Source: Rhizobiales bacterium Y(2018) (lineage in GTDB: Bacteria; Pseudomonadota; Alphaproteobacteria; Rhizobiales; Aestuariivirgaceae). Taken from it: 64,000 bases of DNA. Every line of letters starts with the position of its first letter. Positions within the stretch are counted from its first letter, which is position 1. The notes beneath the pieces were generated by a model. That model searched no databases. It saw only the letters and a program-made list of their open reading frames with translations, and was not told the DNA's origin. The stretch spans positions 186,001-250,000 of the forward strand of contig SCPD01000009.1 in assembly GCA_005502925.1 (NCBI GenBank), read 5' to 3'. A program made the position numbers and the translations under genes. Positions 10,871-19,185 of this stretch are shown here, one piece after another.

Positions 10871-11779
10871 TCAGAAATACCCCTCCTGCTTCTTTTTCTC
10901 CATCGAGGCGGCCTGGTCCTTGTCGATGACGCGGCCCTGGCGCTCGGACGACGTGGTCACCAGCATTTCCTGGATGATGTCGAGCAATGTCTCGGCGCTC
11001 GATTCGATGGCGCCGGTCAAGGGATAACAACCGAGCGTGCGGAAGCGGATCAGCTTCATCTCCGGCGTCTCGCCCTGATGCAGCGGCATGCGGTCATCGT
11101 CGACCATGATCATCTGGCCGTCGCGCATGACGATCGGGCGCTCCTTGGCGAAATAAAGCGGCACGATCGGGATGTTCTCGAGGAAGATATATTGCCAGAT
11201 GTCGAGCTCGGTCCAGTTGGAGAGCGGAAAGACGCGGATCGACTCGCCCTTGTTCTTGCGGGCATTGTAGATGTTCCACAATTCCGGGCGCTGGTTCTTG
11301 GGATCCCAGCGATGGCGTGAATCGCGGAAGGAGAAGATGCGCTCCTTGGCGCGCGACTTTTCCTCGTCGCGGCGCGCTCCGCCGAAAGCGGCGTCGAAAC
11401 CATATTTGTCGAGCGCCTGCTTCAGCGCATCGGTCTTCATGATCTGGGTGTGCAGCGCCGAGCCGTGATCGAAGGGATTGACCTTCTTGGCGAGGCCGTC
11501 GGGATTGATGTGGACGATGAGGTCGAGGCCGAGCTTGGCCACCGTCTCATCACGGAAGCTGATCATGTCGCGGAACTTCCAGGTCGTGTCGACATGCATC
11601 AGCGGGAAGGGCGGCTTCGAGGGATAGAAGGCCTTCATGGCGAGATGCAGCATGACGGCCGAGTCCTTGCCGATCGAATAGAGCATCACGGGATTTTCGC
11701 ACTCGGCCGCGACCTCGCGGATGATGTGGATGCTCTCGGCTTCCAGCCGCTCAAGGTGGGTCAGCTTTCTGGAGGACAT
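10871..11779 (-). CDS. cysD: sulfate adenylyltransferase subunit 2 CysD
   Basis: Catalytic ATP-pyrophosphatase subunit of ATP sulfurylase, forming APS from ATP and sulfate together with CysN. It is 302 aa long. The PP-loop-like [16 protein letters not shown] is at residues 32-47. [22 protein letters not shown] and the [11 protein letters not shown] segment are diagnostic. It is the promoter-proximal gene of the leftward cysD-cysNC-OCD unit, with the repeat pair at 10754-10857 in the gap before cysNC. A divergent XRE-cupin gene begins 111 bp upstream. Confidence 0.96.
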   Translation of the reverse strand: MSSRKLTHLERLEAESIHIIREVAAECENPVMLYSIGKDSAVMLHLAMKAFYPSKPPFPLMHVDTTWKFRDMISFRDETVAKLGLDLIVHINPDGLAKKVNPFDHGSALHTQIMKTDALKQALDKYGFDAAFGGARRDEEKSRAKERIFSFRDSRHRWDPKNQRPELWNIYNARKNKGESIRVFPLSNWTELDIWQYIFLENIPIVPLYFAKERPIVMRDGQMIMVDDDRMPLHQGETPEMKLIRFRTLGCYPLTGAIESSAETLLDIIQEMLVTTSSERQGRVIDKDQAASMEKKKQEGYF

Positions 11780-11829
11780 GCTTTATCTCACGGAATGGGG
11801 GCCTGCTTATGGCTCTTGTGCACCGCAAA

Positions 11830-11846
11830 CTCAAGCTTCTGTTGAG
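11830..11846. promoter_or_regulatory. small inverted repeat in the cysD / XRE-cupin divergent region
   Basis: CTCAA (11830-11834) and TTGAG (11842-11846) form an inverted repeat with a 7-nt spacer, about 45 bp ahead of the XRE-cupin start. It could be an autoregulatory operator, but the arms are short and no second copy was found at mgsA. Low certainty. Confidence 0.3.
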
Positions 11847-11890
11847 CTTGGGTTCCTTGCGCCTTATGTAGGTTCACCAGGAGGTAAGCC

Positions 11891-12556
11891 TTGGACAGAA
11901 CAGGTGGCGCGCGGTCGAAAAAATCCAAGGGGGAGGCGCAATCCCTCCCTTATCAGGAGCCGCATCAGACGGCGCCGGGGCCGCATAAGCTGCTCGAGGA
12001 GTCGATCGGACGTGAGGTCAAGCGTTTCCGGGAGAAACTCGGCCTGACGATCAGCGAGGTCGCCAAGGCGGCCGATATGTCGGCGGGCATGCTGTCCAAG
12101 ATCGAGAACGGCGCGACGTCGCCATCGCTCGGCTCCCTCCAGGCTTTGTCGCGCGCCCTGCATGTGCCGGTCACCGCCCTGTTCCGCGGCTATGAAGAGC
12201 TCAGGGATGCGACTTTTGTCAAGGCGGGTCAAGGGCTTACCATCGAAAGGCGAGGGACGCGGGCGGGCCATCAGTATCAGTTGCTGGGCCATAGTCCGCA
12301 TGGGCCGGTGATGGTCGAGCCTTATATGATCACCCTCACCGCCCAGTCGGATGTCTTCCCGACCTTCCAGCATGCCGGCGTCGAATTCCTCTATATGCTG
12401 GAGGGCGAGGTGGTCTACCGGCATGGCGACAAGACCTATGACATGCTGCCGGGCGATGCCCTGTTCTTCGACGCCGACGCGCCGCATGGGCCGGAAGAGC
12501 TGCGCAAGCTTCCCATACGTTATCTTTCTGTGATCTGCTATCGCCGCGACGAATAG
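11891..12556 (+). CDS. XRE-family transcriptional regulator with C-terminal cupin domain
   Basis: A 221-aa regulator with a helix-turn-helix at about residues 35-90 (LGLTISEVAKAADMSAGML, IENGATSPSLGSLQALSRAL) and a cupin_2 ligand domain at about 140-215 (LYMLEGEVVYRHGDKTYDM, GDALFFDADAPHG). The start appears to be TTG at 11891, because a full AGGAGG Shine-Dalgarno sits at 11879-11884 with 6-nt spacing. It is followed 3 bp later by an unknown membrane protein and then mgsABC. XRE-cupin regulators commonly accompany amine and glutamine-synthetase-like gene clusters, so control of the methylamine genes is a reasonable inference. Confidence 0.9.
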   Translation: MDRTGGARSKKSKGEAQSLPYQEPHQTAPGPHKLLEESIGREVKRFREKLGLTISEVAKAADMSAGMLSKIENGATSPSLGSLQALSRALHVPVTALFRGYEELRDATFVKAGQGLTIERRGTRAGHQYQLLGHSPHGPVMVEPYMITLTAQSDVFPTFQHAGVEFLYMLEGEVVYRHGDKTYDMLPGDALFFDADAPHGPEELRKLPIRYLSVICYRRDE

Positions 12557-12559
12557 GGC

Positions 12560-13327
12560 ATGAAACTCATTCGTCTTCTGGCTCTGTGTCTGGGGATCGC
12601 CGGCAGTGTGATCTTCACCGGCGCTTTCGCCGCCTCCTGGACCAGCGAGCATTTCATCGGCGAGACGGCGCGCGAGGTCATCCGCTACCGGGTGGCCCAG
12701 GAAATGAACGAGAAGGTCGAGGCGCTTGGCGCCGATTTCCTGGTGGAGAAGGCCAAAATCCTCTTCAAGGAAAAGGCGGAGCAGATCGAACTTTTGAAGC
12801 TCGCGCTGAAGTCGAAGCTGCCCGAGCTCATCACCGGAATCGCCAACCAAATGGCCGATCCCCGATGCCCGTGCCGCAAATGGACACCGGAGCCGGTGCG
12901 CAATGTCCGTCTGGCGATGCTGGCCGATGCTACCCAGATCCAGGACCGGCTGGCCGGGCTGATCAAGACGAAATATCTGGAGGTCGAGGCCCAGCTGACG
13001 CGGGAATACCGCATCTTCACCGGCACCAATGCACTGGCCTTCATTCTTCTGACGGTCGCGGTGCTGGTCCGGCGCCGGGCCGGTCTGCATTTTCTCCCTG
13101 TGGGCCTCGTGCTGCTGCTGGCGACGGGGGTGACGAGCTATTTCTATCTGTTCAACCAGAACTGGCTGCACACGATCGTGTTCGGCGACTATGTCGGCTT
13201 TGCCTATACCGCCTATCTTGGCTTCGTCTTCGCCGCTCTCGGCGACATTCTGCTCAACCGCGCCCGGGTCACGACCGCAGTGCTCGACGTCGTTCTGGCA
13301 CCCTTCACCGCGATCAGTCCCTGTTGA
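12560..13327 (+). CDS. unknown membrane protein between the XRE-cupin regulator and mgsA
   Basis: A 255-aa protein that I do not recognise. It begins with a hydrophobic signal or anchor (MKLIRLLALCLGIAGSVIF). A charged helical region follows at ~30-145, rich in E and K, with a CPCRKW cysteine pair near residue 112. Three or so membrane segments lie in the C-terminal half (ALAFILLTVAVLV, GLHFLPVGLVLLLATGVT, VGFAYTAYLGFVFAALGDIL). The topology suggests a large periplasmic domain followed by a membrane bundle. It starts 3 bp after the regulator stop and lies 98 bp before mgsA. A sensor or transport accessory role for the amine pathway is speculation. Confidence 0.8.
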   Translation: MKLIRLLALCLGIAGSVIFTGAFAASWTSEHFIGETAREVIRYRVAQEMNEKVEALGADFLVEKAKILFKEKAEQIELLKLALKSKLPELITGIANQMADPRCPCRKWTPEPVRNVRLAMLADATQIQDRLAGLIKTKYLEVEAQLTREYRIFTGTNALAFILLTVAVLVRRRAGLHFLPVGLVLLLATGVTSYFYLFNQNWLHTIVFGDYVGFAYTAYLGFVFAALGDILLNRARVTTAVLDVVLAPFTAISPC

Positions 13328-13339
13328 CGTCATTCCTGT

Positions 13340-13358
13340 GGGGAAAAAATTATTCCCC
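13340..13358. promoter_or_regulatory. near-palindrome upstream of mgsA (possible operator/promoter region)
   Basis: A 19-bp odd palindrome with one mismatched pair, GGGGAAAAAATTATTCCCC, lies about 67 bp before the mgsA ATG. A TTGACG (13324-13329) precedes it by a spacing that would put the AT-rich centre near a -10 position. That layout suits a repressor operator over a promoter. It could instead be a weak 3' hairpin of the preceding membrane-protein gene, but no T-tract follows. Confidence 0.4.
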
Positions 13359-13425
13359 CCAGTTGCATGTTTCCCTGACCGCTGATACATGAGCGGGGAA
13401 CCTCACCTGAACGGGAGACTTTGCC

Positions 13426-14325
13426 ATGTGCGGTATTGTCGGCCTCTATCTGAAGAACCCCAAATTGCAGCCGAAGCTCGGCCAGCTGTTCAAGCCCATG
13501 CTCATCGAAATGACGAGCCGGGGCCCCGATTCAGCCGGCGTCGCCATCTACCGCAACCCGGCGAAGAAGGGCTTCACCAAATTCTCGCTCGCCCATGACG
13601 ATGCGAAATTCGGCTGGAAGAAGCTGGCCGCGGCGCTGAAGAGCGCGACCAAGAAGCAGGTCAGCGTCCAGCAGATCGGCAATCACGCCATCGTCACGAC
13701 GAACGCCAAGGAAGAGGCGGTGACGGCGTGGCTCAAAGCGCATCATCCTGAGGTGCGCGTGGTGGGCTCGGGTCAGGCGATCGAGATCTTCAAGGAAACC
13801 GGTCTGCCCGAGAAGGTCTATGAGAAATTCGATCTCGGCAAGGCCAAGGGCAGTCACATCATCGGCCATACCCGCATGGCGACGGAAAGTGCGGTGACCA
13901 CCGCGGGCTCGCATCCCTTCGCGACTGGTGCCGATCTCTGTCTCGTCCATAATGGCTCGCTGTCGAACCACAATCGCCTGCGCGAAAATCTCAAGCGCGA
14001 AGGCCTCGAATTCCAGACCGAAAACGATACCGAAGTGGCCGCCGCCTACATGACCTGGAAGCTGCGCCAGGGCTCCTCCCTCAAGGAGACGCTCGAAGCC
14101 GGCATCAAGGATCTCGACGGCTTCTATACATTCTGCGTCGGCACGCATGACGGCTTCGCCGTGGTGCGCGACCCGATCGCCTGCAAGCACGCCATTCTCG
14201 CCGAGACCGATGACTGGGTGGCCATGGCGACCGAATTCCGCGCCATTGCGCATCTGCCCGGCGCCGACAAGGCGAAGATCTGGGAACCGGCACCGCAAAC
14301 GATCTACAACTGGGGTGGTCACTGA
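13426..14325 (+). CDS. mgsA: N-methylglutamate synthase subunit A (GlxB-like class II glutamine amidotransferase)
   Basis: A 299-aa Ntn-type amidotransferase domain beginning MCGIVGLYL, with Cys2 as the nucleophile after Met removal. HTRMATESAVTTAGSHPF and LCLVHNGSLSNHNRLRENL are the typical substrate-binding stretches. It corresponds to the first domain of glutamate synthase GltB split off as a separate protein, annotated GlxB in rhizobia and MgsA in methylamine users. With MgsB and MgsC it should form N-methylglutamate synthase (glutamate plus methylamine to N-methylglutamate plus ammonia). The mgsB ATG follows its stop by one base. Confidence 0.88.
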   Translation: MCGIVGLYLKNPKLQPKLGQLFKPMLIEMTSRGPDSAGVAIYRNPAKKGFTKFSLAHDDAKFGWKKLAAALKSATKKQVSVQQIGNHAIVTTNAKEEAVTAWLKAHHPEVRVVGSGQAIEIFKETGLPEKVYEKFDLGKAKGSHIIGHTRMATESAVTTAGSHPFATGADLCLVHNGSLSNHNRLRENLKREGLEFQTENDTEVAAAYMTWKLRQGSSLKETLEAGIKDLDGFYTFCVGTHDGFAVVRDPIACKHAILAETDDWVAMATEFRAIAHLPGADKAKIWEPAPQTIYNWGGH

Positions 14326-14326
14326 T

Positions 14327-15055
14327 ATGGCTCCGCGTGACGCGCTGGCGAGAAAATCCAACGAGCAGCACATGATTGAAATCGATCTCGAAAAAGAAGG
14401 CGTGCGCGGCGTCAATTCCCGCCTCCATACGCTCGCCAAGGATACCAATCAGCGGCACTGGCTGATCAAGAATCCGATGGGCCAGCATGCCATCGCCTGC
14501 GGCCTCGATGCGCCGATCATAGTGGAGGTCGGCGGCCATGCCGGCTTCTATTGCGGCGGTATGAACAAAGAAGCCGAGATCCTGATCCACGGCCATGCCG
14601 GTCCGGGCGTCGCCGAAAACATGATGTCGGGCATCGTGCGTGTCGACGGCAATGCCAGCCAGTCGGCAGGCGCCACCGGCAATGGCGGCCTTCTCGTCAT
14701 CAAGGGTGATGCGGCGTCCCGCTGCGGCATCTCGATGAAGGGCATCGACATCGTGGTTGGCGGCTCGGTCGGCCATATGTCGGCCTTCATGGCGCAACGC
14801 GGCCATCTGGTCGTGTGCGGCGATGCCGGCGAGGCGCTGGGCGACTCGATCTATGAGGCGCGCCTCTATGTCCGTGGCAAGGTCGACAGCCTCGGCGCCG
14901 ACTGCATCGAGAAGAAGATGACCGACCATCATCTGGCCAAGCTCGCCCGCCTTCTCGACAAGGCCGAGATCAAGGCCAATCCGAAGGACTTCCGCCGCTT
15001 CGGTTCGGCGCGCAAGCTCTACAATTTCAACATCGATCACGCCGACGCATACTGA
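14327..15055 (+). CDS. mgsB: N-methylglutamate synthase subunit B (GlxC-like, GltB C-terminal domain)
   Basis: A 242-aa homologue of the right-handed beta-helix (GXGXG) domain at the C-terminus of glutamate synthase large subunits. Repeated Gly motifs include VEVGGHAGFYCGGMNKEAE, HGHAGPGVAENMMSG, GATGNGGLLVIKGDAASRCG and GGSVGHMSAFMAQRGHL. The start is the ATG at 14327, one base after the mgsA stop; an in-frame extension further upstream would lie inside mgsA. It is annotated GlxC in rhizobia. It has no catalytic centre of its own and is a structural subunit of the MgsABC complex. mgsC begins 7 bp downstream. Confidence 0.88.
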   Translation: MAPRDALARKSNEQHMIEIDLEKEGVRGVNSRLHTLAKDTNQRHWLIKNPMGQHAIACGLDAPIIVEVGGHAGFYCGGMNKEAEILIHGHAGPGVAENMMSGIVRVDGNASQSAGATGNGGLLVIKGDAASRCGISMKGIDIVVGGSVGHMSAFMAQRGHLVVCGDAGEALGDSIYEARLYVRGKVDSLGADCIEKKMTDHHLAKLARLLDKAEIKANPKDFRRFGSARKLYNFNIDHADAY

Positions 15056-15062
15056 GGCCATC

Positions 15063-16391
15063 ATGGATCCCAATACGCCGCGTACCACACCCCGCAAATC
15101 GGCAACCTTCGACGACTATACGCTGTCGGAAATCCGCCGCGCCGCCACCACCGGCATCTATGACATCCGCGGCGCCGGCGCCAAGCGCAAGCTGCCGCAT
15201 TTCGACGACCTGCTGTTCCTCGGCGCCTCGATCTCGCGCTATCCGCTCGAAGGCTATCGCGAGAAATGCGGCACCAATGTCGTGCTCGGCACCCGCTTCG
15301 CCAAGAAGCCGATCGAGCTCAAGATTCCGATCACCATTGCCGGCATGAGCTTCGGCTCGCTCTCGGCGCAGGCCAAGGAAGCGCTGGGCAATGGTGCTAC
15401 GATCGCCGGCACCTCGACGACGACGGGCGATGGCGGCATGACGCCGGAAGAACGCGGCCATTCGAAGACGCTGGTCTATCAATATCTGCCCTCGCGCTAC
15501 GGCATGAATCCGGACGATCTGCGCCGGGCGGATGCGATCGAAGTCGTGGTCGGCCAGGGCGCCAAGCCCGGCGGCGGCGGCATGCTGCTGGGCCAGAAGA
15601 TCTCCGACCGCGTGGCGCAGATGCGCTGCCTGCCCAAGGGCATCGACCAGCGCTCGGCCTGCCGACATCCCGACTGGACCGGCCCCGACGATCTCGAGAT
15701 CAAGCTGCATGAATTGCGCGAGATCACCAATTGGGAGAAGCCGATCTATATCAAGGTCGGCGGCGCCAGGCCCTATTACGACACCGCGCTCGCGGTGAAA
15801 TCGGGCGCCGATGTCGTCGTGGTCGACGGCATGCAGGGCGGCACCGCGGCGACGCAGGAAGTCTTCATCGAGCATGTCGGCCAGCCGACGCTCGCCTGTA
15901 TCCGCCCCGCCGTGCAGGCGCTGCAGGATCTCGGCATGCATCGCAAGGTGCAGCTCATCGTGTCGGGCGGCATCCGCAACGGCGCCGATGTGGCGAAGGC
16001 CCTGGCGCTCGGCGCCGATGCTGTGTCGATCGGCACCGCCGCATTGGTGGCGCTCGGCGACAACGACCCGCATCTGGAAGAGGAATATCAGAAGCTCGGC
16101 ACCACTGCCGGCGCCTATGACGACTGGCATGAGGGCCGCGATCCCGCCGGCATCACCACGCAGAACCCCGAGCTCGCCAAGAGGCTCGATCCCAAGATCG
16201 CCGGGCGTCGTCTCGCCAACTATCTGAAGGTGATGACGCTCGAAGCGCAGACCATCGCGCGCGCCTGCGGCAAGAACCATGTGCACAATCTGGAGCCGGA
16301 AGACCTGGTGGCGCTCACCGTCGAAGCGGCGGCGATGGCGCAAGTGCCGCTCGCCGGCACCAGCTGGATCCCGGGCAAGGGCGGCTATTGA
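15063..16391 (+). CDS. mgsC: N-methylglutamate synthase subunit C (GlxD-like, FMN-binding GltB domain)
   Basis: A 442-aa FMN-binding glutamate-synthase-family protein. FGSLSAQAKEALGNGATIAG, EVVVGQGAKPGGGGMLLGQK, YIKVGGARPYYDTALAVKSG, DGMQGGTAATQEVF and LIVSGGIRNGADVAKALALG are the TIM-barrel flavin and iminoglutarate-binding motifs of GltB. It is called GlxD in rhizobia. It is the catalytic subunit expected to make N-methylglutamate. It closes the mgsABC block with 7-bp spacing from mgsB and is followed by a possible 27-aa ORF, the OsmC-like gene and gmaS on the same strand. Confidence 0.9.
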   Translation: MDPNTPRTTPRKSATFDDYTLSEIRRAATTGIYDIRGAGAKRKLPHFDDLLFLGASISRYPLEGYREKCGTNVVLGTRFAKKPIELKIPITIAGMSFGSLSAQAKEALGNGATIAGTSTTTGDGGMTPEERGHSKTLVYQYLPSRYGMNPDDLRRADAIEVVVGQGAKPGGGGMLLGQKISDRVAQMRCLPKGIDQRSACRHPDWTGPDDLEIKLHELREITNWEKPIYIKVGGARPYYDTALAVKSGADVVVVDGMQGGTAATQEVFIEHVGQPTLACIRPAVQALQDLGMHRKVQLIVSGGIRNGADVAKALALGADAVSIGTAALVALGDNDPHLEEEYQKLGTTAGAYDDWHEGRDPAGITTQNPELAKRLDPKIAGRRLANYLKVMTLEAQTIARACGKNHVHNLEPEDLVALTVEAAAMAQVPLAGTSWIPGKGGY

Positions 16392-16400
16392 TGAGGGATG

Positions 16401-16419
16401 ACCTCCACATAAGCGGAGG
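16401..16419 (+). promoter_or_regulatory. small hairpin overlapping the Shine-Dalgarno of the 27-aa ORF
   Basis: CCTCC (16402-16406) can pair with GGAGG (16415-16419) across an 8-nt loop. The right arm is the Shine-Dalgarno of the ORF starting at 16427, so the structure could mask ribosome binding. It may also be chance, because an anti-SD match only needs five bases. Confidence 0.35.
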
Positions 16420-16426
16420 GTGAGAC

Positions 16427-16510
16427 ATGGCCATGGACCTTGCCGCCTTTCCGATCTTCACCGGCGCGTTTCCCGTGGACAGCGCCGCGGTTGTCATGGC
16501 AACGAGGTAA
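16427..16510 (+). CDS. possible 27-aa small protein or leader peptide
   Basis: An ATG at 16427 follows GGAGGG by 7 nt and opens a 27-codon frame (MAMDLAAFPIFTGAFPV.. to ..MATR) ending in TAA at 16510. That is 3 bp before the OsmC-like start, whose own SD (GAGG) lies within this frame. Spacing to the flanking genes is that of a true cistron in the mgsC-osmC-gmaS run. No family is recognised. It could be a translated small protein, a coupling leader for the OsmC gene, or noise. Confidence 0.45.
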   Translation: MAMDLAAFPIFTGAFPVDSAAVVMATR

Positions 16511-16513
16511 GAC

Positions 16514-16981
16514 ATGGCCCATCTCCATACCGCCCACATATTGTGGGAAAGCAACACCCCGGACTTCGTCAAGAACACCTATTCGCGCGCCCATCACTGG
16601 TCCTTCGATGGCGGCCAGACGGTGCTCGCCTCATCCTCGCCGAGCGTGGTCAGGGTGCCATTCTCCGATCCCGCCGGCATCGATCCGGAAGAGGCGCTGG
16701 TGGCGGCGATCTCGAGCTGCCATATGCTGACCTTCCTCTATTACGCGGCCAAAGGCGGTTTCTCGATCGCCCGTTATGAGGACAATGCGGAAGGCCTGAT
16801 GGGCAAGAATGACGAGGGACGGATCGCGATCACGCGCTGTACCCTCAAGCCGCTCGTCACCTTCACAGGCAAGGCGCCGACGCGCGCTGAACTCGATCAT
16901 CTGCATCATGTGGCGCATGAGGAATGCTTCATCGCCAATTCCGTCAAAACAGAAATCATCTGCGAACCGCAGGGTGTGTAA
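16514..16981 (+). CDS. OsmC/Ohr-family protein within the mgs-gmaS cluster
   Basis: A 155-aa OsmC-like protein. The two family cysteines are present in AAISSCHMLTFLYYAAKGG (about residue 75) and HHVAHEECFIANSVK (about residue 137), the positions used as the redox-active pair for organic peroxide reduction. The family Arg is less clear. It lies between mgsC and gmaS on the same strand with short gaps (3 bp from the small ORF, 25 bp before gmaS). It may detoxify peroxides or reactive products of flavin-dependent amine oxidation, but that function is inferred from neighbours. Confidence 0.88.
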   Translation: MAHLHTAHILWESNTPDFVKNTYSRAHHWSFDGGQTVLASSSPSVVRVPFSDPAGIDPEEALVAAISSCHMLTFLYYAAKGGFSIARYEDNAEGLMGKNDEGRIAITRCTLKPLVTFTGKAPTRAELDHLHHVAHEECFIANSVKTEIICEPQGV

Positions 16982-17006
16982 TTAGGGTTGGAAACAGGAG
17001 ACCTTC

Positions 17007-18314
17007 ATGGCCGGCGATCTGGCTAAATTTGCAAAAGATAAAAAAGTAAAATTCTTCCTCTTCAATTTCACCGACCTTTTCGGCACGCAGCGCGCCAAGC
17101 TCGTCCCGGCCGAAGCGGTCGCCAGCATGCAGAAATCGGGGGCGGGCTTCGCGGGCTTCGCCACCTGGCTCGACATGACGCCGGCGCATCCGGATATTTT
17201 CGTGATGCCGGACGCGTCTTCAGTGATCCAGCTGCCGTGGAAGCCGGAAGTGGCGTGGGTCGCGGGTGACCCGTGGATGGAAGGCAAGCCCGTCGCCCAG
17301 GCGCCGCGCAATGTGCTCAAGAACCTGCTCGCGAAATGCGGCAAGCGCAACATGAAGCTGATGGCGGGCGTCGAGCCCGAATTCCATCTCATCAATGCCG
17401 ACGGCTCCACCGTCTCCGATCCGCGCGATACGCAGGAAAAACCCTGCTACGACCAGTCGGCGGTGATGCGCCGCTTCGACGTCATCTCCGAGATCTGCAC
17501 GACGATGATCAATCTCGGCTGGGGCCCGTATCAGAACGACCATGAGGACGCCAACGGCCAGTTCGAGATCAACTGGAACTTCAACGACGCGCTGACGACG
17601 GCCGACCAGCTGTCCTTCTTTAAGTTCATGGTCAAGTCGATCGCCGAGAAGCATGGACTCCGGGCCACCTTCATGCCCAAGCCCTTCGTCAATCTCACCG
17701 GCAATGGCTGCCATGTGCATATCTCGGTGTGGGACAATGCGCGCAAGCGCAACCTCTTCCACGACAAGAAGGGCGATCTCGGCCTGTCGCCACTCTGCTA
17801 TAACTTCCTCGGCGGCCTGATGCATCACGCCGAAAGCTTCGCCGCCATCACCAATCCGACGGTGAACAGCTACAAGCGCATCAATGCGCCGCGCACCACC
17901 TCAGGCGCCACCTGGTCGCCCAATACGGTGACCTTCGGCGGCAACAACCGCACCCATATGGTGCGCGTGCCGGACGAGGGCCGCGTCGAGTTGCGGCTCC
18001 CCGACAATGCCGCCAATCCCTATCTGCTGATGGCGGTGATCCTGGCGGCGGGCCTGCACGGCATCGACGAGAAGATGGATCCGGGCAAGCGCCTCGACAT
18101 CGACATGTATGCCGAAGGCCACAAGGTGAAGGGCGCCAAGAAGCTGCCGCTCAACCTCCTCGATGCGATCCGCAATTTCGAGAAGGACACATATATCCAG
18201 GACGCGCTCGGCGCCGAATTGTCGTCGGCCTATATCAAGCTCAAGACGAATGAGTGGAACCAGTTCTGCCGCCATCTCACCCAGTGGGAGCGCGACACGA
18301 CACTGGACTGCTAA
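17007..18314 (+). CDS. gmaS: gamma-glutamylmethylamide synthetase (GlnT / type III glutamine-synthetase-like)
   Basis: A 435-aa glutamine-synthetase-fold enzyme. GVEPEFHLINADG, NDHEDANGQFEINW, TGNGCHVHISVWD and GGNNRTHMVRVPDEGRVELRLPDNAANPYL are the ATP/Mg/glutamate motifs. The adenylylation-loop Tyr motif of housekeeping GlnA is not evident. Rhizobial annotation calls this family GlnT. In methylamine users it is GmaS, ligating methylamine to glutamate to give gamma-glutamylmethylamide. Clustering with mgsABC and the heterotetrameric dehydrogenase favours GmaS over glutamine synthesis. Its stop overlaps the convergent quinone reductase stop by 4 bp. Confidence 0.87.
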   Translation: MAGDLAKFAKDKKVKFFLFNFTDLFGTQRAKLVPAEAVASMQKSGAGFAGFATWLDMTPAHPDIFVMPDASSVIQLPWKPEVAWVAGDPWMEGKPVAQAPRNVLKNLLAKCGKRNMKLMAGVEPEFHLINADGSTVSDPRDTQEKPCYDQSAVMRRFDVISEICTTMINLGWGPYQNDHEDANGQFEINWNFNDALTTADQLSFFKFMVKSIAEKHGLRATFMPKPFVNLTGNGCHVHISVWDNARKRNLFHDKKGDLGLSPLCYNFLGGLMHHAESFAAITNPTVNSYKRINAPRTTSGATWSPNTVTFGGNNRTHMVRVPDEGRVELRLPDNAANPYLLMAVILAAGLHGIDEKMDPGKRLDIDMYAEGHKVKGAKKLPLNLLDAIRNFEKDTYIQDALGAELSSAYIKLKTNEWNQFCRHLTQWERDTTLDC

Positions 18315-19102
18315 TCGCTTCTGCCATTGACGTGCAGCGCGAAGCCGTTTGCGCCCGGGTCTTCAAGGTCCGGGCGCAATTGCATTTTCGGGATGAGATA
18401 GTCACCGCCATTCTGCCGGCGATAGGCGATCGGCGCCGTGGCCGCGAGATTGCGCATGCGCTCGCGCAGCTGTTCGGCCACGGAATCGAAATCGGCCGCA
18501 CGGAAACGGTCGACGCGGTATATGACGTGGGGCGGCAGCACCTCATAGCCCGGATAATAGAGAATGCCGTGATTGATCGGGAACAGCAGGTCGTCGATCG
18601 GCCCGTTGACGCCGCGCGGCGAATAATGCTCCTCCCAGCCGCCGGCGGTCACGATCAGCATCGCGCGTTTCCCGGCAAGGGTTCCCTCGCCATACCGATC
18701 GCCCCAGCGCGCCTCGCTGTGCTCGCCGACGCCATAGGCAAAGCCATAGGCGAATACCCGGTCGACCCAGCCTTTCAGGATCGCCGGCATGGCAAACCAC
18801 CAAAGGGGAAACTGAAGGATCAGGACATCGGCCCAGAGGAGCTTGTCGATCTCGGCCTTCACATCCGGTGTCAGTGTGTTGCCGATGAAGGCTTTCTTGG
18901 AAGCCGCGACCGGCATCAGACGCTCATCACCGACAAGGGCGGGGAAGTCGGCGCGGTCGACCTCGGACTTCCAGCCTTCGGCATAAAGATCGCTCACCTT
19001 CACCTCATGACCTTGCGCCGCGAGCTCGGCCAGAGCGATGTCGCGGAGCGCGCCATTGAGGGAGCGGGATTCGGGATGGGCGAAGACGAGCAGAACTTTC
19101 AT
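18311..19102 (-). CDS. NAD(P)H:quinone oxidoreductase, flavodoxin-like fold
   Basis: A 263-aa protein of the NQO1/KefF-type family. It starts MKVLLVFAHPESRSLNGALRD, the flavin phosphate-binding loop, and contains DVLILQFPLWWFAMPAILKGW and MLIVTAGGWEEHYSPRG, typical of the substrate and FAD side. It likely carries out two-electron reduction of quinones or related electrophiles using NAD(P)H. It is divergent from a LysR gene 83 bp away, the usual arrangement for an inducible detoxification reductase. Confidence 0.88.
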   Translation of the reverse strand: MKVLLVFAHPESRSLNGALRDIALAELAAQGHEVKVSDLYAEGWKSEVDRADFPALVGDERLMPVAASKKAFIGNTLTPDVKAEIDKLLWADVLILQFPLWWFAMPAILKGWVDRVFAYGFAYGVGEHSEARWGDRYGEGTLAGKRAMLIVTAGGWEEHYSPRGVNGPIDDLLFPINHGILYYPGYEVLPPHVIYRVDRFRAADFDSVAEQLRERMRNLAATAPIAYRRQNGGDYLIPKMQLRPDLEDPGANGFALHVNGRSD

Positions 19103-19185
19103 GAGGGGTCCTTTCTAGACCCCTCAGCTAGGCGCCCTCCGAATAATCCGCTAGATAGGCATAATGCATAAGATTGTGCCGAATA

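Noticed and set aside
17007-18314. Call as housekeeping glutamine synthetase
   Set aside because: Sits in the mgs cluster and lacks an evident adenylylation motif; GlnT/GmaS type fits better.
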